This document shows, piece by piece, positions 1 to 6,252 of a stretch of 11,816 nt of DNA. Origin of the DNA: Flavobacteriaceae bacterium (GTDB lineage: Bacteria; Bacteroidota; Bacteroidia; Flavobacteriales; Flavobacteriaceae); NCBI GenBank assembly GCA_949507465.1, contig CATEMS010000055.1:1-11816 (forward strand), in the 5' to 3' direction. Both the position numbers and the translations under genes were made by a program. Below the pieces are notes generated by a model. That model made no database searches. It had not been told where the DNA came from and saw only the letters and a program-made list of their open reading frames with translations. The stretch's first letter is position 1, and each line of letters begins with the position of its first letter.

Positions 1-465
1 AGAGGTACCCTCACTAAAGTCAACTACACTTGTTTTCCAACCTTTGCCCTCACAATACTTAGTATACATCCTATGCAAATCTCCTGCAAAAATACTTGCT
101 TCATCTCCACCAGTTCCTGCCTTAATCTCCATTACAGCATTCTTTGCATCTTCTGGGTCTTTTGGGATTAACATGTACTTAATTTCTTCTTCAAGAACTT
201 CAATATTTGATTTTGCCTCATCTAATTGCATTTTGGCCATCTCAACCATATCTGCATCACTACCATCTGCTAGAATCTCCTCTGCCTCTTGTATATCATT
301 GTTGGCAATAATGTATAGCTCTCGCTTTTTCATAAGTGCATTCAACTCTTTGTATTCTTTGTTGAGCTGAACATATTGCTTTTGATCACTTATAATATTA
401 GGCTGAATGATCAGATCACTCACCTCATCAAAACGATTTTTTACTATTTGAAGTTTTTCTAGCAT
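1..465 (-). CDS. prfA: Peptide chain release factor 1 (RF1), N-terminal part, cut by window edge
   Basis: RF1 recognises UAA and UAG stop codons in the ribosomal A site and triggers hydrolysis of peptidyl-tRNA. The 155 visible residues, starting MLEKLQIVKNRFDEVSDLI, are the helical N-terminal domain (about 1-100) followed by the start of the central domain with the conserved block EIKAGTGGDEASIFAGDL (113-130). The codon-recognition PxT motif and the catalytic GGQ loop would lie to the left of the window, so their integrity cannot be judged; full-length RF1 is about 355-360 residues. The ATG at 463-465 is chosen because it gives the standard RF1 N terminus. The AGTGGDEA block is shared with RF2, but the opening sequence and length before it fit RF1. 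The gene follows purM by 45 nt on the same strand with no obvious promoter between, so the two are probably co-transcribed. Confidence 0.95.
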   Translation of the reverse strand, partial: MLEKLQIVKNRFDEVSDLIIQPNIISDQKQYVQLNKEYKELNALMKKRELYIIANNDIQEAEEILADGSDADMVEMAKMQLDEAKSNIEVLEEEIKYMLIPKDPEDAKNAVMEIKAGTGGDEASIFAGDLHRMYTKYCEGKGWKTSVVDFSEGTS

Positions 466-510
466 AAAAGATTTGTTCTGGTAAATTTACAACAAAAACA
501 GAGAATATTT

Positions 511-1689
511 TTAGTATTCAAAGGTTCCGTAGGTACTCTTTATAGTCAGTTTTTTTTCTGGAGAGGCCTCTACCCTTCCTATAATTTGAGCAGGAATGTT
601 AAATGATTCTGAAATGTTAATAACCTGTGAGGCAACCTTTTGATCTACATACAATTCCATTCTGTGGCCCATGTTAAAAACCTGGTACATTTCTTTCCAG
701 TGGGTTCCGCTTTCTTGTTGGATTAATTCAAACAAAGGTGGCGCCTGAAAAAGAGCATCCTTTATAATATGTAACTTATCTATAAAATGTAAAATTTTTG
801 TTTGTGCACCTCCACTGCAATGAACCATACCATGTAGGTGTTTTTTGTCACACTCTTGGAGTATTTTTTTAATAACTGGAGCATATGTTCTTGTTGGAGA
901 TAACACAAGCTTCCCAGCATTGATAGGTGACCCTTCTACGGGGTCTGTTAACTTTTTTGACCCAGAGTAGACCAAATCTTCTGGCACTGCATGGTCGTAA
1001 CTCTGTGGGTACTTTGTTGCCAATTCTTTACAAAAAACATCGTGCCTAGCAGAGGTAAGACCATTGCTACCCATGCCTCCATTGTATTGGGTTTCATAGG
1101 TCGCTTGACCAAAAGAAGCTAGTCCTACAATGACATCACCAGGGCTGATGTTTTTATTATCTATCACATCACTGCGTTTGATTCTGGCAGTTACTGTAGA
1201 ATCTACAATAATGGTACGCACCAAATCACCAACATCTGCAGTCTCTCCACCTGTAGGATGAATCGTAACATCAAATTTAGCAAGTTCTTCAATTAATTCT
1301 TGTGTACCATTGATTATAGCAGAAATAACTTCTCCAGGTATTAGATTTTTATTACGCCCTATTGTAGAGGACAACATGATATTATCTACAGCACCTACGC
1401 AAATAAGATCATCAATATTCATAATTAGTGCATCTTGTGCAATACCTTTCCATACAGAGAGATCGCCCGTTTGTTTCCAATACATATAAGCCAATGAAGA
1501 TTTTGTGCCCGCACCATCTGCATGCATGACCAAACAATACTCTTTATCTGAGGTTAAATGATCTGGTACAATTTTACAGAATGCTTGAGGAAACAATCCT
1601 TTATCCACATTTTTGATAGCATTATGCACATCTTCTTTTGATGCAGACACCCCGCGCTTGGCATATCTCTTTGAAATATCTTGACTCAT
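511..1689 (-). CDS. purM: Phosphoribosylformylglycinamidine cyclo-ligase (AIR synthase), long Bacteroidota form
   Basis: AIR synthase closes the imidazole ring of formylglycinamidine ribonucleotide with ATP, giving aminoimidazole ribonucleotide, the fifth step of de novo purine synthesis in the cytoplasm. The 392-residue protein shows PurM landmarks in order: the ATP/substrate loop MHADGAGTKSSLA (55-67), the NIDDLICVGA block (91-100), HPTGGETADVGDL (144-156), GSNGLTSARHD (207-217), an LSPTRTYAP block in the middle third, HCSGGAQTKIL, and MYQVFNMGHRMEL near the C terminus. It is longer than the E. coli enzyme (about 345 residues) and diverges from it (for example HADGAGTK where E. coli has GTDGVGTK), as I recall for Bacteroidota AIR synthases. 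Translation starts at the ATG at 1687-1689, about 11 nt from the predicted transcription start of a consensus promoter at 1708-1738. prfA lies 45 nt downstream. No truncation is seen. Confidence 0.93.
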   Translation of the reverse strand: MSQDISKRYAKRGVSASKEDVHNAIKNVDKGLFPQAFCKIVPDHLTSDKEYCLVMHADGAGTKSSLAYMYWKQTGDLSVWKGIAQDALIMNIDDLICVGAVDNIMLSSTIGRNKNLIPGEVISAIINGTQELIEELAKFDVTIHPTGGETADVGDLVRTIIVDSTVTARIKRSDVIDNKNISPGDVIVGLASFGQATYETQYNGGMGSNGLTSARHDVFCKELATKYPQSYDHAVPEDLVYSGSKKLTDPVEGSPINAGKLVLSPTRTYAPVIKKILQECDKKHLHGMVHCSGGAQTKILHFIDKLHIIKDALFQAPPLFELIQQESGTHWKEMYQVFNMGHRMELYVDQKVASQVINISESFNIPAQIIGRVEASPEKKLTIKSTYGTFEY

Positions 1690-1707
1690 TATCGAATTTT
1701 CTACTTA

Positions 1708-1738
1708 CAAAAATACAGATTAAAAAAAGCACATCAAA
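1708..1738 (-). promoter_or_regulatory. Consensus Bacteroidota promoter for purM(-prfA)
   Basis: On the minus strand TTTG (1735-1738) is followed after 19 nt by TATTTTTG (1708-1715). This matches the known Bacteroidota primary-sigma consensus, TTTG at -33 and TAnnTTTG at -7. A transcript starting about 7 nt downstream would have a leader of roughly 11 nt before the purM ATG. It is the only candidate in the window with both boxes matching and normal spacing. The -7 box is preceded by TG (TGTATTTTTG), as at glnN. Confidence 0.7.
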
Positions 1739-1807
1739 GAGAGGGTTTAATTAAAATTACTCATTGCATAACAAAAGGCCAAAACAATGCAAAGGCGTCC
1801 TGATTGT

Positions 1808-1841
1808 GAAGAAAAAAGCCCGCATTTTCATACAGGCTTTT
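1808..1841 (-). terminator. Intrinsic terminator after glnN
   Basis: Read on the minus strand, 1841 down to 1814 forms a 12-bp stem (AAAAGCCTGTAT pairing with ATGCGGGCTTTT, two or three G-T wobbles) closed by a GAAA loop of the stable GNRA class. The 3' arm ends in a T-run that continues as TTCTTC to 1808. It lies 23 nt past the glnN stop codon and upstream of the purM promoter, so it insulates the two units. The plus-strand reading has only a short T-run after the stem and no plus-strand gene ends here. Confidence 0.75.
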
Positions 1842-1863
1842 AGACTATTTTATAGACGATATG

Positions 1864-4047
1864 CTATCTAGTAAATAATAATTCACGATATTTTGTCAAT
1901 GGCCAAATCTCATCATCTACCAAAAGTTCTAACTTATCACAGTGGTAACGAATTTGATCAAAATAAGGTCTAATTTGGTCACAATAAGCAACCGCACGCT
2001 TTTGGGCATCTTCAATTTTATTGGCTTTTTTACGAGCGTTTATCATCTCTGTAATACCTCCATTGATATTCTCGATATGAGAGCTAATAGCCTCTATTAA
2101 ATTCATCTGCTCTTTACCATACTTCTTGAAATCTTTCCCATAAATATCTTTAAAACCCTGTACATTTTCTATAAGTATATTTTGATATTTAATAGCCGTG
2201 GGTATGACATGGTTTCTTGCAATATCACCTAAAACTCTTGCCTCTATTTGAATATGCATTGCATATTCTTCAACTTCAATTTCGTGACGAGCCTCAATTT
2301 CAATTTTATTCATAATGCCAAGACCCTCATAAAGTGCTATGGTCTTTTTTGAAATTTGCTCTTTTAATGCTAAGGGGGTTGTTTTATTGTTACTCAAACC
2401 TCGCTTACTTGCCTCTATTTCCCAGGCTTCTCCATAACCATCGCCTTCAAAACGAATGCGCTTTGAGTCTTTAATGTATTCTCTAAGGACATTGAATATA
2501 GCATCGTCTTTCTTCATTTTTTTACCCTTGATAAGCCCATCAACTTGAGTTTTAAATTCCATCAACTGTTTGGCAACAATTGCATTTAAGACAGTCATTG
2601 GTTTTGCACAGTTGGCGGTAGATCCTACAGCTCTAAATTCAAACTTGTTTCCTGTAAAGGCAAATGGTGAAGTTCTATTTCTGTCTGTATTGTCTAATAA
2701 AATTTCAGGAATCTTACCTACTACATTTAATTTTAATTCTGTTTTATCTTCTGGAGATAACTTTCCATTTTTTACTTTCTCTAAAGCATCCAATACGTTT
2801 GTCAACTGTGTTCCAATAAAAACAGATATGATTGCTGGTGGAGCTTCATTGGCACCCAAACGGTGATCATTACTCGCGCTTGCAATAGCAGCTCTTAGTA
2901 ACTCCTCATACTCGTTTACTGCCTTAATGGTATTTATAAAAAAGGTCAGAAACTGTAGGTTTTTCATTGGAGTACTCCCAGGACTCAATAGATTAACGCC
3001 TGTGTTGGTAGCCAAAGACCAATTGTTATGTTTCCCGCTTCCATTTATGCCTGCGAAAGGCTTTTCATGAAATAACACTTTAAAATTATGTCTGTCAGCA
3101 ACTCTGCTCATTACATCCATTAAAAGAGAGTTGTGATCTACTGCAAGATTTGTTTCTTCAAAAATTGGTGCCAACTCAAATTGATTGGGAGCAACTTCGT
3201 TGTGTCTTGTTTTAACAGGTATGCCCAAATACATGCATTCTGTCTCCAAATCACGCATGTAATCCAGGGCGCGCTTGGGTATAGAACCAAAATAATGATC
3301 ATCTAGTTGTTGCCCCTTTGCAGAGCTATGACCAAGCAAGGTTCTGCCCGTAAGGTCGATATCGGGTCTAGACTTAGCCAAAGCCTTATCAATAAGGAAA
3401 TATTCCTGCTCCCAACCCAAAGTTGGATTCACCTTTGTTACTGTTTTGTCAAAATATTTTGCAACAGCTGTTGCTGCTGTGTCTATAGTCTGTAGCGCTC
3501 TTAACAGAGGTGTTTTATTATCTAGGGCCTCTCCTGTGTAAGAAACAAACACAGTGGGAATACAAAGAGTAGTTCCGTAAATAAAAGCTGGAGAGGTAGG
3601 ATCCCAAGCAGTATATCCACGAGCCTCAAAGGTATTTCTAATACCCCCGTTTGGAAAACTTGATGCATCTGGTTCTTGTTGAACGAGTTGACCACCTCCA
3701 AATTTCTCTATGGCTCCGTCTTCAGTAGTTTCGAAAAAAGCATCATGCTTCTCTGCAGTAGTTCCTGTTAAGGGCTGAAACCAATGCGTGTAATGAGTCG
3801 CTCCTTTTGCTATGGCCCACTCTTTCATTCCAGTTGAGATATGATCTGCAACAGATCTATCAATTTTACTGCCATTTACAACAGCGTCTTGAACGCTTTT
3901 GAAAGAATCTTTGGTTAAAAATTGGCGCATGGCGGCATTGTTAAATACCCTTGACCCAAAAATGGCAGAGCGCCTTTGGGGTTCTTGCACTTTTATTGAA
4001 GGACGGTTGAATGTTTCTTTAATGGCATGAAATCTTAATGTGGACAT
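1864..4047 (-). CDS. glnN: Glutamine synthetase type III (GSIII)
   Basis: The enzyme makes glutamine from glutamate, ammonia and ATP and is the main entry point for ammonium assimilation; GSIII acts as a large cytoplasmic oligomer. The 727-residue length is typical of GSIII, well above the roughly 470 of GSI. Visible blocks are the GSIII N-terminal region including THYTHWFQPLTGTTAEKHDAF (85-105), the catalytic acidic motif GWEQEYFLID (211-220), RHNEVAPNQFELAP (281-294), the glutamate/ATP-binding motif INGSGKHNNWSLATN (334-348), NDHRLGANEAPPA (393-405), and the C-terminal substrate block RNRTSPFAFTGNKFEFR (456-472). A helical C-terminal extension follows. I see no GSI-type adenylylation site (NLYDLP), so regulation by adenylyltransferase is not expected. 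The ATG at 4045-4047 gives a normal N terminus. It is a single-gene unit with its own upstream region and terminator. Bacteroides usage is glnN; some annotations use glnA. Confidence 0.96.
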   Translation of the reverse strand: MSTLRFHAIKETFNRPSIKVQEPQRRSAIFGSRVFNNAAMRQFLTKDSFKSVQDAVVNGSKIDRSVADHISTGMKEWAIAKGATHYTHWFQPLTGTTAEKHDAFFETTEDGAIEKFGGGQLVQQEPDASSFPNGGIRNTFEARGYTAWDPTSPAFIYGTTLCIPTVFVSYTGEALDNKTPLLRALQTIDTAATAVAKYFDKTVTKVNPTLGWEQEYFLIDKALAKSRPDIDLTGRTLLGHSSAKGQQLDDHYFGSIPKRALDYMRDLETECMYLGIPVKTRHNEVAPNQFELAPIFEETNLAVDHNSLLMDVMSRVADRHNFKVLFHEKPFAGINGSGKHNNWSLATNTGVNLLSPGSTPMKNLQFLTFFINTIKAVNEYEELLRAAIASASNDHRLGANEAPPAIISVFIGTQLTNVLDALEKVKNGKLSPEDKTELKLNVVGKIPEILLDNTDRNRTSPFAFTGNKFEFRAVGSTANCAKPMTVLNAIVAKQLMEFKTQVDGLIKGKKMKKDDAIFNVLREYIKDSKRIRFEGDGYGEAWEIEASKRGLSNNKTTPLALKEQISKKTIALYEGLGIMNKIEIEARHEIEVEEYAMHIQIEARVLGDIARNHVIPTAIKYQNILIENVQGFKDIYGKDFKKYGKEQMNLIEAISSHIENINGGITEMINARKKANKIEDAQKRAVAYCDQIRPYFDQIRYHCDKLELLVDDEIWPLTKYRELLFTR

Positions 4048-4097
4048 AGAAGCTACTTTTTTTGGTGTTTATTTTATAAATTTCAAAATTTAAAGCA

Positions 4098-4105
4098 CAA
4101 AAATA
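4098..4105 (-). promoter_or_regulatory. Predicted -7 box for glnN lacking a -33 TTTG
   Basis: On the minus strand TATTTTTG (4098-4105), preceded by TG, fits the Bacteroidota -7 consensus. It would start transcription near 4091, giving a leader of about 43 nt before the glnN ATG. No TTTG lies 17-23 nt upstream; that place is occupied by a run of six G (minus-strand sense, 4123-4128). Such a half promoter would be expected to rely on an activator, which is an inference. Confidence 0.5.
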
Positions 4106-4121
4106 CATTTTTACAGGAAAG

Positions 4122-4181
4122 ACCCCCCTTTTTTTTATAAAAAAATACTAACAAATTGAATTTTTTTGAATTACACCCCCC
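4122..4181. repeat. Pair of direct C6 tracts in the glnN upstream region
   Basis: ACCCCCC occurs at 4122-4128 and again at 4175-4181 (plus strand), each followed by a T-rich then A-rich stretch. The starts are exactly 53 bp apart, close to five helical turns, so the tracts face the same side of the DNA. In an otherwise very AT-rich intergenic region two identical G/C hexamers stand out. The proximal copy sits at the -33 position of the predicted glnN promoter. A regulator-binding role is inferred, not shown. Confidence 0.4.
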
Positions 4182-4280
4182 TGTTTTTTAAAAATATACC
4201 TATGAATATGCATTTATGTGATAATTTTTTTAACTATTAAAAAAAAGAAGCACATACCTATCACAAAGACCATTGTCCTT

Positions 4281-4315
4281 TTTGCACATTTTAAACACTA
4301 AAAAATGTATTTTTA
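4281..4315 (+). promoter_or_regulatory. Possible promoter of the small cysteine-protein gene
   Basis: TTTG (4281-4284) is followed after 23 nt by TATTTTTA (4308-4315), one base off the -7 consensus and preceded by TG. Transcription would begin near 4322, after the first in-frame ATG at 4305 but before the second at 4335. This supports the second ATG as the true start. The spacing is at the long end of the usual range, so the call is tentative. Confidence 0.35.
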
Positions 4316-4334
4316 CAACCTTATCTTACACTCT

Positions 4335-4535
4335 ATGGAATTACTTCTTATAACAATCGTTCTTTTACTTCTAGCCTTTGCCGGTATTGCTATTAAAATA
4401 TGGGCCAAAAAAGATGGAGAGTTTGCAGGAACCTGCGCAAGCCAAAACCCTTTTTTGAATAAAGAAGGAGAGGCATGTGGTTTTTGTGGAAAAACACCAG
4501 ACCAATTTGACACCTGCAAAAAAGAAGAGAATTAA
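4335..4535 (+). CDS. Small single-pass membrane protein with four cysteines (possible NqrM-like protein)
   Basis: From the ATG at 4335 the product is 66 residues. Residues 1-22 are a hydrophobic membrane segment (MELLLITIVLLLLAFAGIAI), followed by a short basic stretch and a soluble tail with Cys34, Cys48, Cys51 and Cys61; 48-51 form a CGFC motif. The tail block GTCASQNPF...GEACGFCGK looks like a short family I associate with flavobacteria, usually named only 'membrane or secreted protein'. The layout (one membrane helix, G-S/T-C soon after it, then a C-x(1-2)-C pair) resembles NqrM, the DUF539 factor needed to mature the Na+-translocating NADH:quinone reductase, but this is structural resemblance only. 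An alternative start at 4305 adds ten residues; it is disfavoured because a candidate -7 box overlaps it and the hydrophobic segment begins at 4335. It is divergent from glnN. Confidence 0.8.
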   Translation: MELLLITIVLLLLAFAGIAIKIWAKKDGEFAGTCASQNPFLNKEGEACGFCGKTPDQFDTCKKEEN

Positions 4536-4635
4536 TTTTTACCCAATATTTTACGCAAAGACTGATTTTAAATTTTTAAAACTCAAATTGCATTTTTGTG
4601 CCCTTGGGTATGTTTTTTATTGCAAACCAAATGGC

Positions 4636-4643
4636 TATCTTTA
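4636..4643 (+). promoter_or_regulatory. Weak -7 candidate for the sigma-factor gene
   Basis: TATCTTTA lies 28 nt upstream of the GTG start and matches the -7 consensus at all but the last base. No TTTG is found at proper spacing; the nearest TTG (4620-4622) is too close. Included as the best of several weak candidates in the 136-nt gap between the small membrane protein gene and the sigma gene, which otherwise holds only AT-rich sequence. Confidence 0.2.
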
Positions 4644-4671
4644 ATAAAATTTTGCATTCATAAACAAAAGA

Positions 4672-5244
4672 GTGGAAACAGACAAAAAAGGTATTGATAT
4701 TCAAGTGGCTAATGCAAAATTAGGCAAGCAATCTGCCTATAATTTTTTGTTAGATCGGTTTTGGAATCAGGTGTATGGTTTCTGTCTAAAGCGTGTTGGT
4801 AATGAATTTGAAGCAGAAGATATTACCATTGAAACCTTTGCAAAAGCATTTGATAAAATACATTCCTACAAAGAAACCTATGTGTTTAGCACCTGGCTTA
4901 TTACCATATCTAAAAACATACAAATTGACAAGACCAGAAAAAAAAATGCACCCCTTCATAGCCAAACAAACTTAACAAGTGATGCAACACTTAAAAGCAT
5001 GCCCGATGCAAATCCAACACCAGAAGATGTTTTAATTACCAAGCAAAACTTAGCACAACTCTTGAGAGACATCAAGCTATTAAAACCTGCCTATCAAGAG
5101 GTGATTCAGTTACGGTATTTTCAAGAAATGAGCTACATTGAAATAGCAAAACAACTCTGCGAGCCCCTGAGTAATATTAAAGTAAGGTTATTACGAGCAA
5201 AAAAATTACTTGCAGAGATTATCACAAAAGAAAATGACTTTTAA
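4672..5244 (+). CDS. ECF-type (sigma-70 family) RNA polymerase sigma factor
   Basis: This 190-residue protein has the two-domain layout of extracytoplasmic-function sigma factors, which redirect RNA polymerase to a small promoter set. Region 2 spans about 24-91, with the region 2.2 core-binding block AEDITIETFAKAFDKI (48-63) and the following FSTWLITISKNIQIDKTRKK stretch. A polar linker (92-120) leads to region 4 at about 125-183, with LKPAYQEVIQLRYFQEMSY and a helix-turn-helix ending NIKVRLLRAKKLL. The start is the GTG at 4672: an in-frame TAA lies at 4645, no ATG follows it, and the next in-frame Met is residue 110, beyond region 2. No membrane anti-sigma gene is adjacent; the neighbours are a small membrane cysteine protein upstream and lipA 129 nt downstream. 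The regulon cannot be told from sequence. Confidence 0.92.
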   Translation: METDKKGIDIQVANAKLGKQSAYNFLLDRFWNQVYGFCLKRVGNEFEAEDITIETFAKAFDKIHSYKETYVFSTWLITISKNIQIDKTRKKNAPLHSQTNLTSDATLKSMPDANPTPEDVLITKQNLAQLLRDIKLLKPAYQEVIQLRYFQEMSYIEIAKQLCEPLSNIKVRLLRAKKLLAEIITKENDF

Positions 5245-5345
5245 ATTTTGCTAAACCACCCTGATTTTACCTAGTTTATAGGCTAACTTGCATCTTATAT
5301 TTCTGATTATTTTAACTTATGTAGGTCTTAAAAAGAGTTCACTAT

Positions 5346-5367
5346 TAATTTTGTATCCGTATCTTTG
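5346..5367 (+). promoter_or_regulatory. Two tandem -7 boxes in front of lipA
   Basis: TAATTTTG (5346-5353) and TATCTTTG (5360-5367) both match TAnnTTTG exactly, 14 bp apart. Neither has a TTTG at -33 spacing. The upstream box would give a leader of about 14 nt; the downstream one would start transcription at or next to the lipA ATG (5374), a nearly leaderless message. Either would drive lipA-gap and perhaps the kinase gene. Confidence 0.45.
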
Positions 5368-5373
5368 CAATCT

Positions 5374-6246
5374 ATGAGCACAGAAACCTTAGCACCTACT
5401 CAAAGAACTCCAAAACCTAAATGGCTTCGTGTAAAGTTACCTACAGGTAAAAAATACACTGCCCTTAGAGGATTGGTAGACAAATATAACCTGCACACAA
5501 TTTGCACCTCTGGAAGCTGCCCAAATATGGGAGAATGCTGGACAGAAGGAACTGCAACATTTATGATTCTTGGAAACATTTGTACACGCTCATGTGGTTT
5601 TTGTGGTGTTAAAACAGGAAGACCAGAAGATGTAGATTGGGACGAACCAGAAAAAGTGGCTAGATCCATAAAAATTATGGGGATTAAACATGCTGTAATT
5701 ACCTCAGTAGATCGTGACGATTTAAAAGACATGGGGTCAATAATTTGGGCAGAAACTGTAAAGGCAATCCGTAGAATGAATCCAGAGACTACTCTAGAGA
5801 CATTAATACCAGATTTTCAAGGCAACACCATTAACATAGACCGAATCATTGCTGTAAAGCCTGAGGTGGTTTCTCACAACATGGAGACTGTTAAACGCTT
5901 GACACGCGAGGTTCGCATCCAAGCTAAATATGAGAAAAGTTTAGAGGTCCTCAAATACCTAAAAGACAACGGTATAAAACGCACCAAGAGTGGGATGATG
6001 CTGGGCTTGGGTGAGACACAAGAAGAGGTAATCCAAACCATGAAAGATTTAAGAGGAGTGAATCTTGATATACTTACCATTGGACAATACTTGCAACCTT
6101 CAAAAAATCATTTACCCGTCAAAGAATTTATAACACCAGAGCAGTTCAAAAAATACGAAGAGATTGGTTTACAGATGGGTTTCAGACATGTTGAGAGTAG
6201 TGCACTTGTACGTTCTTCCTACAAGGCTCAGAAACATCTCACTTAA
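5374..6246 (+). CDS. lipA: Lipoyl synthase (radical SAM)
   Basis: LipA inserts two sulfur atoms into protein-bound octanoyl groups, making the lipoyl cofactor of pyruvate and 2-oxoglutarate dehydrogenases and the glycine cleavage system. The 290-residue protein carries both iron-sulfur sites: the auxiliary cluster motif CTSGSCPNMGEC (C44, C49, C55, the LipA-specific CX4CX5C) and the radical SAM motif CTRSCGFC (C70, C74, C77, CX3CX2C). The C-terminal RSSYKA (280-285) supplies the serine that ligates the auxiliary cluster. GECWTEGTATFMILGNICTR and MMLGLGET are further family blocks. All key residues are present and the length is normal. A longer frame starts at TTG 5365, but the ATG at 5374 is preferred because the TTG lies within a candidate -7 box. 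The GAPDH gene starts 6 nt after the stop. Confidence 0.97.
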   Translation: MSTETLAPTQRTPKPKWLRVKLPTGKKYTALRGLVDKYNLHTICTSGSCPNMGECWTEGTATFMILGNICTRSCGFCGVKTGRPEDVDWDEPEKVARSIKIMGIKHAVITSVDRDDLKDMGSIIWAETVKAIRRMNPETTLETLIPDFQGNTINIDRIIAVKPEVVSHNMETVKRLTREVRIQAKYEKSLEVLKYLKDNGIKRTKSGMMLGLGETQEEVIQTMKDLRGVNLDILTIGQYLQPSKNHLPVKEFITPEQFKKYEEIGLQMGFRHVESSALVRSSYKAQKHLT

Positions 6247-6252
6247 TTCATT

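Noticed and set aside
44..370. Plus-strand open frame of 108 codons
   Set aside because: It is antisense to prfA, whose protein is clearly recognisable; the product has low-complexity Ser/Ile/Leu composition and no family features.
2570..2866. Plus-strand open frame inside glnN
   Set aside because: It is the complement of a conserved part of glutamine synthetase and has no independent signal.
4225..4246. A/T-only inverted repeat (T7-AA, CTA loop, TT-A8) between glnN and the small cysteine gene
   Set aside because: It contains no G-C pairs and sits between divergent promoters, so it is not a terminator; such stems are expected in very AT-rich spacers.
4196..4261. ATACCTAT repeated at 4196-4203 and 4254-4261
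   Set aside because: An 8-mer pair in AT-rich DNA with no relation to a promoter box is not significant on its own.
4566..4581. Inverted repeat TTTTAAA-TT-TTTAAAA after the small cysteine gene
   Set aside because: Too weak and A/T-only to act as an intrinsic terminator; probably compositional.
5245..5373. Possible terminator stem CCTA-GTTTA-TAGG between the sigma gene and lipA
   Set aside because: Only four base pairs and no T-run after it.
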